DNA of 64,000 nucleotides from Flammeovirgaceae bacterium BBD 1991-12 (lineage in GTDB: Bacteria > Bacteroidota > Bacteroidia > Cytophagales > Cyclobacteriaceae), in contig LYSV01000003.1 of the NCBI GenBank assembly GCA_001657315.1, positions 41,311-105,310 of the forward strand. The letters are read 5' to 3'. The number at the start of each line of letters is the position of its first letter. The stretch's first letter is position 1. Shown here in pieces: positions 53,454 to 61,916 of this stretch. Position numbers and translations under genes: made by a program. The notes under the pieces were generated by a model that was not told the origin of the DNA, did not search any database, and was given only the letters and a program-made list of their open reading frames with translations.

Positions 53454-54617
53454 ATGAAAAAGTACAGTGTCTTAATTGGAATTCTATGTATTGTAACCGG
53501 TTTTGGTTATTCACAATCCAACTCCGGTACGATCAATTCTACCGGCAACAACAACCGAGCCTATATCAAACAGGCTGGGAATATGAACACCGCCACTCTC
53601 GTACAGGAGGGCGATCTCAATAATTTGAGAATCCGTCAAGACGGAAATGAGAACCAGGCAGAGGGTACTCAGATCGGAGATCAACTTTTTGGTGTGATCC
53701 GGCAGTTTGGGGATGGCAATACGGCCGTACTGCATCAGGACCAGGAAACCGTTGGGTACTGGTCCACAGACACCAGGGTGCGGCAGGTCGGTGAAGAGAA
53801 CTACGTAGAACAAACCGTGCTGGGACCAGAAAACTATGGTGTGGTCTTCCAAAATGGTGACCTCAATATTGCCACACAATATTTGGAGGTAAGTTCAGAT
53901 GGACGTATTGAACAAACCGGTCATTCCAATTATGCAGAGCAATTTTTAATAGAAAATAGTTTTAGTTATACTCATATTATTCAGGATGGTAGCTATAACA
54001 GAGCTATACAATATCAGAAAGGCACACAATTTGGCGCTACAATAGATCAGACTGGAGATTATAATTACGCATTTCAGCATCAGGAAGAAGATAACTTTGC
54101 CCTTTCAATCAGCCAATTCGGTAATTATAATACAAGCTTTCAGGCCCAGTATGGCCCGGCTGATGATGAAGCAGGTATTCTTCAGAACGGAGACTACAAC
54201 ATGGCTCAGCAATTTCTGGAAGGAACAGGTACCACCTACAGCTTTCAGGAGTCCGTTCAAAAGGGCAATGACAACTCATTGACACAGATGACATGGAGTA
54301 GCAGCAATGCTAATGCCATGTGGATTGATCAGATCGGTGATGCCAATACGGCTGTTCAACTTCAGGGCTTTACGGAAACAGATGGCACCTATCATCCTGA
54401 TGATATGCCTTCGGATAATAACTATGCAGAAATATGGCAGGAGGGATTTGACAACACTGCCATGCAAACTCAACTTGGCCCCGGAGGGCATGATGCATTT
54501 ACAATTCAGTATGGCAACGCCAACTACGCCCAGACCTGGCAGACAGGTAGCGGTCACATGAACAGCATCACCCAAACCGGCAATGCCAATAGAGCGGTAG
54601 TAACACAAAACAATTAA
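53454..54617 (+). CDS. Curlin-repeat protein Cur4, 387 residues
   Basis: Signal peptide (ends near GYSQ), N-module (GNNNRAYIKQAGNMNTATLV onward), variable middle and full C-module (from about MTWSSSNANAMWIDQIGDAN, with AVQLQGFTETDG and DNNYAEIWQEGFDNTAMQ, to AVVTQNN). It is the closest relative of Cur5: both share NNLRIRQDGNENxAEGTQIG and the ARVRQVGEExYxEQ stretch. The two genes thus arose from a recent duplication. Role as for Cur1, as a probable fibre subunit. Confidence 0.9.
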   Translation: MKKYSVLIGILCIVTGFGYSQSNSGTINSTGNNNRAYIKQAGNMNTATLVQEGDLNNLRIRQDGNENQAEGTQIGDQLFGVIRQFGDGNTAVLHQDQETVGYWSTDTRVRQVGEENYVEQTVLGPENYGVVFQNGDLNIATQYLEVSSDGRIEQTGHSNYAEQFLIENSFSYTHIIQDGSYNRAIQYQKGTQFGATIDQTGDYNYAFQHQEEDNFALSISQFGNYNTSFQAQYGPADDEAGILQNGDYNMAQQFLEGTGTTYSFQESVQKGNDNSLTQMTWSSSNANAMWIDQIGDANTAVQLQGFTETDGTYHPDDMPSDNNYAEIWQEGFDNTAMQTQLGPGGHDAFTIQYGNANYAQTWQTGSGHMNSITQTGNANRAVVTQNN

Positions 54618-54703
54618 CAAGGACTGGCCTCTTTGCACCTCTGCGGTAAAGCATTGGAACAGTGGTCAACAACGCGGAAAGCAACTTAATATTATTCAAT
54701 CCC
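54618..54703. repeat. Spacer before Cur5, duplicated from that before Cur3
   Basis: See 51608-51693. After the common part, this copy has one more CCAAACA before the Cur5 start. It indicates that the Cur2-3 and Cur4-5 borders derive from the same event or from gene conversion. Confidence 0.75.
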
Positions 54704-54718
54704 TAAACACCAAACACC

Positions 54719-55870
54719 ATGAAAACAAACCGTGTCTTAGTTGGCTTTTTATGTCTAACGGCCTTTTATGGCTATTCACAATCGAACACCAGTACGATCA
54801 ATTCGACCGGGGACAATAACCGTGCCTATATCAAACAAGCAGGCAGCATGAACAGCGCTACCCTGGTACAGGAGGGTGACCGGAATAATCTAAGGATACG
54901 TCAGGATGGAAATGAGAACAATGCCGAAGGTACTCAAATCGGAGATAAGCTCTTTGGTGTAATCCGGCAGTTTGGTGACTACAATACGGCCATACAATAT
55001 CAAAAACAGGAAGTGCCAAATGACTTATCCGCTGATGCCAGGGTTCGACAAGTTGGCGAGGAGCATTACGCAGAGCAAATCCTACTGGGACAGGAAGACT
55101 ATGGGGTGATCCTCCAAAACGGGGGACTCAACATCGCAAGACAGTATTTGGATGGTGCAGACGGACGTATTGAGCAAACCGGTTATTCCAATTATGCAGA
55201 GCAGTTTTTGTCAGAATTCAATGCTCATAACCTACTTATTCAAGAAGGTAATTACAACGTGGCGTCTCAGTATCAGAATGGTATTATTCAGTTCGGTGCG
55301 GCTATCGAGCAGATCGGAAACGAGAATTACGCATCTCAATATCAGGAAGGGGAGAATTTTGCGCTTGGGATCACTCAGAACGGAAATGACAATATTAGCT
55401 TTCAGGCACAGCACGGACTCGCCGATGACGAAGCAAATATATTTCAGATCGGAAACTACAATCAGGCATGGCAATTTCAGGAAGGAACAGGTACTATCAA
55501 CGATCAGGCATCCATTCAAAGAGGTAATAACAACTCCCTGACACAGATGACGTGGGGCAGCAACAACACCATGAGGCTTAGTCAAACCGGCGATGAGAAC
55601 ACAGCCGTACAGCTTCAGGGTTTCATTGAAGAAGACGGAGCCTTTTATGCCGATGATATGCCTACAGATGACAACTATGCCGAAATACGGCAGGAAGGAT
55701 TTGACAACACTGCGCTGCAGTCACAGCTTGGCCATGGAGGTCACTTTGCCGAAACCTTTCAATTTGGCAATGCCAACCGTACACAGACATGGCAGTCTGG
55801 CCATGGACATATGAGCAGTATTACTCAAACGGGTAATGCCAATGTAGCTGTGATAACACAAAGAAATTAA
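54719..55870 (+). CDS. Curlin-repeat protein Cur5, 383 residues
   Basis: Signal peptide (ends near GYSQ), N-module, variable middle and C-module are as in Cur4, with a few losses of repeat glutamines. The C-module ends AVITQRN, with arginine replacing the second-last asparagine. The middle contains QFGAAIEQIGNENYASQYQE and DEANIFQIGNYNQAWQFQEG, which align with Cur4 almost block by block. Probable fibre subunit. Confidence 0.9.
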   Translation: MKTNRVLVGFLCLTAFYGYSQSNTSTINSTGDNNRAYIKQAGSMNSATLVQEGDRNNLRIRQDGNENNAEGTQIGDKLFGVIRQFGDYNTAIQYQKQEVPNDLSADARVRQVGEEHYAEQILLGQEDYGVILQNGGLNIARQYLDGADGRIEQTGYSNYAEQFLSEFNAHNLLIQEGNYNVASQYQNGIIQFGAAIEQIGNENYASQYQEGENFALGITQNGNDNISFQAQHGLADDEANIFQIGNYNQAWQFQEGTGTINDQASIQRGNNNSLTQMTWGSNNTMRLSQTGDENTAVQLQGFIEEDGAFYADDMPTDDNYAEIRQEGFDNTALQSQLGHGGHFAETFQFGNANRTQTWQSGHGHMSSITQTGNANVAVITQRN

Positions 55871-55980
55871 GTAACCCATTTTAAAACCAGGAAAACCATG
55901 GCGTCCTCTGCAATAAAAACATGAAATACAAACATTAATAACAAACACTTAACACTATCCTACTTTAACCTTCAAATACC

Positions 55981-57123
55981 ATGAAAACAAACAATGTCTT
56001 AGTTGGCTTTTTATGTCTAACAGCCTTTTATGGCCATTCACAATCGAACTCCGGTACCATCAGCTCGACCGGAGACAACAACCGCGCTTATATCAACCAG
56101 GCCGGTGGAACCAACTCAGCGTCTACACAGCAGATCGGTGACCGGCATATTGCACGGGTCAGACAGGATGGACATGAAAACCATTCTACACAATCCCAGT
56201 CCGGTTATTTTACTGAAGGTGTAACCCGACAATTTGGAGAAGATAATCTCGCCATTCAGTTTCAGAATATGCCACGAGAAAGATTCGGGTATAATGAGGC
56301 AAGCATCAGGCAGGTAGGTTCCGGCAATTACGCAAATCAACGCAGTTATGGAAATGAAAACATCAGTGTCATTGATCAGAATGGATGGGACAACATAGCA
56401 ATCCAGTATCAGTCACGGTTTGCTGAAGCAGAAGCGATCCAGAACGGTATGGGGAACTATGTTGATCAAAAGGCTGAAGGTAGCTGGGTCACGGCATGGC
56501 AGGACGGAAGCGGCAATGAAGTGATCCAGGAGGCAAAGGACATAAATTATGAAACGTTTGTTAGTCAAAAAGGATCGGCCAATTCAGCAAATCAATACCA
56601 GGAAGGCTTCTTCAACTGGTCCCTTGCCAAACAGTCCGGATACGGGCATAGTGTTTCTCAAATACAGTTGGGCTCATGGGACAATGCTTATGTAGATCAA
56701 AAGGGACAGTTTAACAGTGCGTGGCAGTACCAGGATGGTCCCGATAGACAATACAACATCACCGAAGCTGTTCAGGACGGAAGTTACAACACTGCGTATC
56801 AACGTATCTGGGGCAATATTAATACGAATTTGATCCAGCAGAATGGCTCGGAAAATACTGCCCATCAAATTCAGGGATTTTCCGAGGATAACGGCATATA
56901 TTATTACGGCGAACCTACCGAAAACAACTATGCTGAAATTGTACAGGAAGGCATAGATAACTACGCATTACAGTCTCAGCTCGGACTGGGAGGCCATGTT
57001 GCCGAAACCTATCAATTTGGCAATGCCAACCGTGCCGAGATCTGGCAAACTGGCAATGATCATATAAGCAGCATTACCCAAACCGGTAATGCCAACAGAG
57101 CAGTTATACAGCAAAACAACTGA
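55981..57123 (+). CDS. Curlin-repeat protein Cur6, 380 residues
   Basis: The first 20 residues are nearly those of Cur5 (MKTNNVLVGFLCLTAFYGHS against MKTNRVLVGFLCLTAFYGYS), yet the middle differs. It carries aromatic-rich units such as AEGSWVTAWQDGSGNEVIQE and EGFFNWSLAKQSGYGHSVSQ. The C-module is complete, from about MTWG-equivalent YQRIWGNINTNLIQQNGSEN to AVIQQNN. The contrast between a nearly identical start and a distinct middle suggests exchange of modules between paralogues. Probable fibre subunit. Confidence 0.9.
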   Translation: MKTNNVLVGFLCLTAFYGHSQSNSGTISSTGDNNRAYINQAGGTNSASTQQIGDRHIARVRQDGHENHSTQSQSGYFTEGVTRQFGEDNLAIQFQNMPRERFGYNEASIRQVGSGNYANQRSYGNENISVIDQNGWDNIAIQYQSRFAEAEAIQNGMGNYVDQKAEGSWVTAWQDGSGNEVIQEAKDINYETFVSQKGSANSANQYQEGFFNWSLAKQSGYGHSVSQIQLGSWDNAYVDQKGQFNSAWQYQDGPDRQYNITEAVQDGSYNTAYQRIWGNINTNLIQQNGSENTAHQIQGFSEDNGIYYYGEPTENNYAEIVQEGIDNYALQSQLGLGGHVAETYQFGNANRAEIWQTGNDHISSITQTGNANRAVIQQNN

Positions 57124-57202
57124 TTCTGGTCACCTGTAATAATGAACAACATTTTTGAAGTACTTTAAGTAGTAATTTTCTAACCATCAAAATCTCAATA
57201 CA

Positions 57203-58183
57203 ATGAAAAAAAACAGTCTCTTAGTTGGTTTTTTAAGTCTTATGGTAAGTTTCGGCTACGCTCAGTCGAACTCGGCCACAATCAATTCCGAAGGGAATAA
57301 TAACCGCGCCTATATCAACCAGGCCGGTGAATTTAATGAAGCAATGATTCAGCAGACCGGCGACCGCCACAACGCCCGAATAAGGCAGGACGGTGATGAG
57401 AATAATGTGGAGATAACGCAGGTTGGTGAGCTTCTCGAAACGGTGATCCGGCAGTTTGGTAATGGCAATACTGCTGTCCAGTATCAGGAACAGGAAAGAA
57501 TAGATTTCTATCCCACAAATGCAAGCATACGGCAGGTGGGTAATGAAAACTATGTAGAGGCATATCAAAAGGGTAGCACCAGTTGGGCCTACATTGACCA
57601 GAATGGTAATCACAATGCTGCAATACTGTATTCGGAACAAATATCGGACGGATTCATAATGCAGACGGGGAATGACAACTACGCAAAAGAAGTACTGATA
57701 AATAATGGAGGGGCCAGCCTGACAAGGATCGTTCAGGAAGGAAACAACAACGAGGCCACTCACTACCAGAATAGTTATGCATGGGGGTATGTGATCGATC
57801 AGATAGGAGATAACAATTTTGCGGTTCAGGATCACCTTGGCAGAGAGACCAACGCAGCAACCATTCGCCAAATTGGTGATAACAATGTCAGCTTTCAAAT
57901 ACAACAGGTTCAAACATATGGCCATGAGGTCTATGCCTATATCGAAGGCGACCTGAACGAAACCTGGCAGGAGCAGGACGGCTCAACTGACTATGCGGAA
58001 ATACGGCAAACAGGAAATGATAACAGCGCGTGGCAGTTCCAATCAGGAGGATCCAACTTTGCAGGGATCGTTCAAACAGGCAATGCCAACAGAGCTCAGA
58101 CCACGCAAACCGGGAGCTTCCAGTTCAGCAGCATTACCCAGACCGGTAATGCCAACAGAGCCGTTGTAACACAGAACAATTAA
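57203..58183 (+). CDS. Curlin-repeat protein Cur7, 326 residues
   Basis: The signal peptide is MKKNSLLVGFLSLMVSFGYA and the N-module begins NSATINSEGNNNRAYINQAG. It shares these with Cur8 (NSATINSEG in both), so the pair is a separate lineage within the array. The C-module is short: the QLQGFT block is missing and the end reads QTTQTGSFQFSSITQTGNAN and AVVTQNN, where the longer group has ETWQTGSGHMSS. In the window only Cur1 and Cur8 share this short form of the end. Probable fibre subunit. Confidence 0.9.
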   Translation: MKKNSLLVGFLSLMVSFGYAQSNSATINSEGNNNRAYINQAGEFNEAMIQQTGDRHNARIRQDGDENNVEITQVGELLETVIRQFGNGNTAVQYQEQERIDFYPTNASIRQVGNENYVEAYQKGSTSWAYIDQNGNHNAAILYSEQISDGFIMQTGNDNYAKEVLINNGGASLTRIVQEGNNNEATHYQNSYAWGYVIDQIGDNNFAVQDHLGRETNAATIRQIGDNNVSFQIQQVQTYGHEVYAYIEGDLNETWQEQDGSTDYAEIRQTGNDNSAWQFQSGGSNFAGIVQTGNANRAQTTQTGSFQFSSITQTGNANRAVVTQNN

Positions 58184-58219
58184 GCTAAATATATTTATTC
58201 ACTCCTAAATTCAAGAACG

Positions 58220-59191
58220 ATGAAAAAGAATAGTCTCTTAGTCAGTATTCTTTGTTTGACAATGGGTTTCGGCTACGCTCAGTCGAACTCGGCGACAATC
58301 AATTCCGAAGGGAATAACAACCGCGCCTATATCAATCAGGCAGGTGAATTGAATGAAGCAATGATCCGGCAAGTCGGTGTCCGGCACAACGCCCGGATAC
58401 GGCAGGACGGTAATGAAAACTCCGCAGAGATAGAGCAAAGCGGTGAACTATTGTTAACAGTGATCCGCCAGTTTGGTGATGGCAATACCGCTGTTCAGTA
58501 TCAGGAGCAGGAAGAGGTAAATTCCTGGCGTTCGGAAGCTGGTATACGTCAGGTAGGTGACGGAAATTACGCCGAACAATTCCAACTGGGTGATGGAAAC
58601 GGGACCTTTGTCAATCAGTTCGGAAATTACAATACTGCGCTCCAGTACGCTGAAGAGATGTCTCCGGGTTTTATAGAACAGATCGGAAACAGCAACTACG
58701 CAGAACAGATCCTGATCAATACCGACAATAGTTTCACCCGGATCCTCCAGGAAGGGGATGACAATACGGCCCTTCAGTTTCAAAACGGCACTCAACTGGG
58801 TCTGATGATCACGCAGGCAGGCAACAACAATCTTGCCTCTCAGTTTCAGGATGGACCAAATTTTGCCATGGGCGCTGATCAAACGGGTGATGAGAACTTT
58901 AGTGTTCAGATTCAACTTGGACCCGGGAATAATGAGGCCCTGATCGTACAAAACGGAGAACTGAACGAGGCTTTTCAGGATCAGGAAGGGGTCTCCAACT
59001 ACGCCGAAATACTACAGGAAGGAAATGACAATTTCGCCTTGCAGTCGCAATCCGGGTTTGACAATTTTGCCGAAACCTTCCAATACGGCAATGCCAACAG
59101 AGCCCAGACCACGCAAACCGGCAGTTATCATTTTAGCAGCATCACTCAGACCGGTAATGCCAACAGAGCAGTAGTAACACAGGGAAATTAG
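58220..59191 (+). CDS. Curlin-repeat protein Cur8, 323 residues
   Basis: Paralogue of Cur7 with almost the same start and N-module and a short end (QTTQTGSYHFSSITQTGNAN). The gene lies 36 bases after Cur7, the tightest spacing in the array. The middle (for example FTRILQEGDDNTALQFQNGT and FAMGADQTGDENFSVQIQLG) keeps the NxA and QxG marks regularly. It is followed by the strongest terminator of the region (59206-59231), so it is probably the last gene of the main transcript. Confidence 0.9.
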   Translation: MKKNSLLVSILCLTMGFGYAQSNSATINSEGNNNRAYINQAGELNEAMIRQVGVRHNARIRQDGNENSAEIEQSGELLLTVIRQFGDGNTAVQYQEQEEVNSWRSEAGIRQVGDGNYAEQFQLGDGNGTFVNQFGNYNTALQYAEEMSPGFIEQIGNSNYAEQILINTDNSFTRILQEGDDNTALQFQNGTQLGLMITQAGNNNLASQFQDGPNFAMGADQTGDENFSVQIQLGPGNNEALIVQNGELNEAFQDQEGVSNYAEILQEGNDNFALQSQSGFDNFAETFQYGNANRAQTTQTGSYHFSSITQTGNANRAVVTQGN

Positions 59192-59205
59192 TATTGAACA
59201 AAAAC

Positions 59206-59231
59206 AGATAAGGGAGTAAAATCCCTTATCT
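59206..59231 (+). terminator. Strong rho-independent-type terminator after Cur8
   Basis: AGATAAGGGA and TCCCTTATCT (59206-59215, 59222-59231) form a perfect 10-base stem with loop GTAAAA, followed by TTATAT. It separates the eight large curlin genes from Cur9. Confidence 0.75.
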
Positions 59232-59250
59232 TTATATAACAATCAACAAC

Positions 59251-59796
59251 ATGACTCGAAAACCAAAATACATCCGAACTATTTTTCTCCCTATCCTTTC
59301 ATTGCTGATGTGCATCCCGGCTATGGCACAGGATGAACGAACAGAAGACCTTGTTATAGAACAACTTAATGACCTTGACATTGTGCTGGATATTGGTCCG
59401 GGAAATCAGGCAAGACTGCAGCAGTTAGGCAACTCCAATGAAGCCTACATCAGGCAGGTAGCCGATTATGGATCAGGAATTCGGACTGTACAGGACGGGA
59501 ATATGAATTATATCAATGTCCTTCAAAGCGGTTCCGTTTATCTGTCCATTTACCAAAAAGGAGACAACAATGAGTACAGGGCCAGCCTGGCGGGTGAGGA
59601 TATACTGACCACGATTGAGCAACGTGGATCCAGAAACACCATATTACAAAGGATCAATGGTAATGACCTCGGTTTCGAACTGATCCAGAATGGTCAGGGT
59701 AACGTTATCGAGCAGTATCAGAGCGGCACCAACTCCCTCTCCTACAAAATCACACAAAGTGGTGCGGACATGAGAGTCATCATTCGCTCTTACTGA
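59251..59796 (+). CDS. Short curlin-repeat protein Cur9, CsgB-like nucleator candidate
   Basis: A 181-residue secreted protein (signal peptide to about residue 26, AMAQ). It lacks the shared N-module: it opens with an acidic DERTEDLVIEQLNDLDIVLD segment. Only about six repeats follow, with QxGxxN marks (QQLGNSNEAYIRQ, VLQSGSVYLSIYQKGDNNEY, QRGSRNTILQ, QNGQGNVIEQYQSGTNS). The end is basic and hydrophobic (ADMRVIIRSY). In E. coli, CsgB is the surface-bound nucleator of curli and also has a basic, degenerate last repeat, so this is a candidate nucleator or anchor. That is inference from layout. It stands beyond the terminator and 62 bases before a lipoprotein gene. Confidence 0.75.
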   Translation: MTRKPKYIRTIFLPILSLLMCIPAMAQDERTEDLVIEQLNDLDIVLDIGPGNQARLQQLGNSNEAYIRQVADYGSGIRTVQDGNMNYINVLQSGSVYLSIYQKGDNNEYRASLAGEDILTTIEQRGSRNTILQRINGNDLGFELIQNGQGNVIEQYQSGTNSLSYKITQSGADMRVIIRSY

Positions 59797-59858
59797 AAGC
59801 GTCATTGGTTTCAGAACCTGTATCCATATAGTGTCCTTTTTGATCAAACCCATTTAAA

Positions 59859-61337
59859 ATGAACCTTAAGAAGTATCTGGCCGGTACAGGCCTGTTACTG
59901 ATCCTTGGCATTGCATGTAATGAAAATACTGTTGACCCTGAATTGTTCGGTTCCCTGAGGGGAAGAGTATTCCTTGACGACGAACGTACTCCTGCCATCA
60001 ATGTAGAGATAACTACGGTGCCAGCCACCAGTAGCACCACTACCGATACCCTTGGCAATTTCAATTTCGACCGGATCAGGACCGGAGATTACAGCATAGT
60101 AGCCTCTCTCGATGGCTTTGAAACAGAATCCAAAGGAGTAAGCATTTTTGAAGATACAGAGGCCAGCGTTGAGCTGGAACTCACCCGTGATACGCTTGCT
60201 CCTGCCAAACCACAAAACCCAATACCCACAGATGCCGAGGACAGTCTGGCGCGCAAACTGACGCTGACATGGAGCATTCCCAATGAAACAGATGATAACC
60301 TGTCCTTCAATCTGATGTTTTTTGAATCCAACCAGAGTGATCCCATATATGAAGTGACGGACTATCCGGATACAACCTTTAATGTTGAAAACCTCAAATT
60401 CAACACAACATACTTCTGGCAGGTCCAGGCGGTGAGCAGCACAGGGGTGGTGACAAACGGTGACCTATGGAAATTCACCACCCTTCCACACCCTGATAAC
60501 CCTATTGTGTTTACGACTATCCGGGATGGGAACTACGAGATATATTCGTCCGATACCGGAGAGGAGAATCTGGTTCGGCTTACCTTCACCGATCAAAATG
60601 AAATATTTCCCCAATACAGTAATGACAGACAATTTATTGCCTTTGTCTCCAATCAAAATCTGGGAAATCATGTATACATGATGAATTTTGATGGGTCTGC
60701 TCCCCAAAGGATCACTCCACTACCCGTGGCAGGTTTTCACAATGACGGCAATGGTTACGCGTGGTCACCTGATGATGGCAGGATCCTGTTCAGCCATTAT
60801 GAAAGATTGTATATAGTAGACCGCAATGGGTCAAACCTGCAGCTTATCGCCACTGCTCCGGCAGAAAGAAATTTCAGAAGCGTGGACTGGGCGGCACAGG
60901 GCAATAAAATAGTGGCAGAAACCATTGCTTCAGTAATTTACGAATCCGAAATATACATTATGGATGCTGACGGCTCCAATATGGAAATTCTGATAGACAA
61001 TGTGCCAGGAAACCTCGGACAGCCCACCTTTTCCCTCGATGGTTCTCAGGTAATGTACACTCAGGATATGTCGGGGTTCGAAAATGAGACAGGAAGACAA
61101 CTGGACACCCATATACTTGTCATTGACCTTCTCAGCCGGGAAGTGCAGGACCTTTCAGAAAACAAACCGGAGGGTACGCTGGACCTCAATCCAAGATTCT
61201 CCCCTACCGGAGCTGAGATCATTTTCGTTAATGTGAAAAATGATCTCTCCAACGAAAAGGCCATTGGAATAATGGATATTGACGGCGACAACCGGCAGAG
61301 GCTCTTTAACAATGCAGAAATGCCTTTCTGGCAATAA
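59859..61337 (+). CDS. Lipoprotein with carboxypeptidase-regulatory-like, fibronectin III-like and TolB/PD40 beta-propeller domains
   Basis: A 492-residue protein with a lipoprotein signal (lipid-bearing C20 after LLILGIA). Three parts follow: a carboxypeptidase-regulatory-like beta-sandwich (about residues 30-110, LRGRVFLDDERTPAINVEIT), a fibronectin type III-like domain (about 118-212, LTLTWSIPNETDDNLSFNL, TTYFWQVQAVSSTG), and a propeller of TolB/PD40 repeats (about 215-490, with GNYEIYSSDTGEENLVRLTF, YAWSPDDGRILFSH, SEIYIMDADGSNMEIL). Such propellers mostly bind proteins or glycans. Being next to Cur9 in the same direction, it may hold curli-type fibres on the outer surface (inference). 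Confidence 0.85.
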   Translation: MNLKKYLAGTGLLLILGIACNENTVDPELFGSLRGRVFLDDERTPAINVEITTVPATSSTTTDTLGNFNFDRIRTGDYSIVASLDGFETESKGVSIFEDTEASVELELTRDTLAPAKPQNPIPTDAEDSLARKLTLTWSIPNETDDNLSFNLMFFESNQSDPIYEVTDYPDTTFNVENLKFNTTYFWQVQAVSSTGVVTNGDLWKFTTLPHPDNPIVFTTIRDGNYEIYSSDTGEENLVRLTFTDQNEIFPQYSNDRQFIAFVSNQNLGNHVYMMNFDGSAPQRITPLPVAGFHNDGNGYAWSPDDGRILFSHYERLYIVDRNGSNLQLIATAPAERNFRSVDWAAQGNKIVAETIASVIYESEIYIMDADGSNMEILIDNVPGNLGQPTFSLDGSQVMYTQDMSGFENETGRQLDTHILVIDLLSREVQDLSENKPEGTLDLNPRFSPTGAEIIFVNVKNDLSNEKAIGIMDIDGDNRQRLFNNAEMPFWQ

Positions 61338-61618
61338 TAAGCCTGAGGTTCCAAAAAATTACAGATATATTCAAGGTCTTAACCAATGAATCCCACGTAC
61401 CGTTGATCGGTAAAAGGGAGTTCACTTTGCGTTGTGTTTGCAGATCATGGTCACCTGGCTATTGATGTCATTATTGATCAATAACCAGGCTCCATAAACC
61501 AACGCCCACTGATCATCAATTGACACTAACTACTGTGTCAAAAGGATCATACAAAAAGCCAACTGTTTTTCAGTAAAAAGTAGCTTATTTTTTAGACCAC
61601 TGCCCGCGAATATCCGGC
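61338..61618. other. 280-base spacer without recognised gene
   Basis: No convincing open frame, terminator or repeat was seen between the propeller lipoprotein and the tiny membrane gene at 61619. A short stretch ATTGATGTCATTATTGATCAAT is imperfectly inverted. Nothing else is notable. Confidence 0.4.
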
Positions 61619-61711
61619 TTACAGGGTAAATGCAATGATCATCATAATGATCAGCACAACATAGATGGCCCCTACCACCCATTTAAAAACTGTATAATCC
61701 GTACCTTTCAT
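61619..61711 (-). CDS. Tiny single-helix membrane peptide, 30 residues
   Basis: An ATG at 61709-61711 on the minus strand opens a frame for a 30-residue peptide beginning MKGTDYTVFKW and containing VVGAIYVVLIIMMIIAF before the stop. A polar head of about 10 residues and one membrane helix is the layout of many real small membrane proteins. It is too short to be sure; the clean amphipathic order of residues speaks for a gene. It is convergent with the propeller lipoprotein and divergent from the AraC gene. Confidence 0.4.
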   Translation of the reverse strand: MKGTDYTVFKWVVGAIYVVLIIMMIIAFTL

Positions 61712-61916
61712 TTTTTAGAAGATTTAATGTTGTTTAGTATTCTGCATATGATATGCCAAAAGTGTAAAACAGCGAATACGGGCAATAAAGCCATATCAAC
61801 AATGGATAAATGGATCATATTGGGAAAAATTCTTAAATTGAGAAAGTATTTTATAATAACCCAGGCAAGATCAGCTGGTTTTTGCAGAACTTTTTCTGGT
61901 TTGTAGTTTTGAAGAT

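Noticed and set aside
57233..57925. Long minus-strand frame of 230 residues inside Cur7, and similar ones inside the other curlin genes (for example 49742-50347, 50705-51289)
   Set aside because: They are mirror frames of the repetitive Q/N/G-rich codons, giving I/L/V-rich repetitive products without starts or spacing that make sense; the plus-strand genes explain the DNA.
47787..59191. Regular short repeats that could suggest a CRISPR array or minisatellite
   Set aside because: The periodicity of about 33 or 66 bases follows the coding frame and varies at third codon positions, so it reflects curlin protein repeats and not direct-repeat/spacer units.
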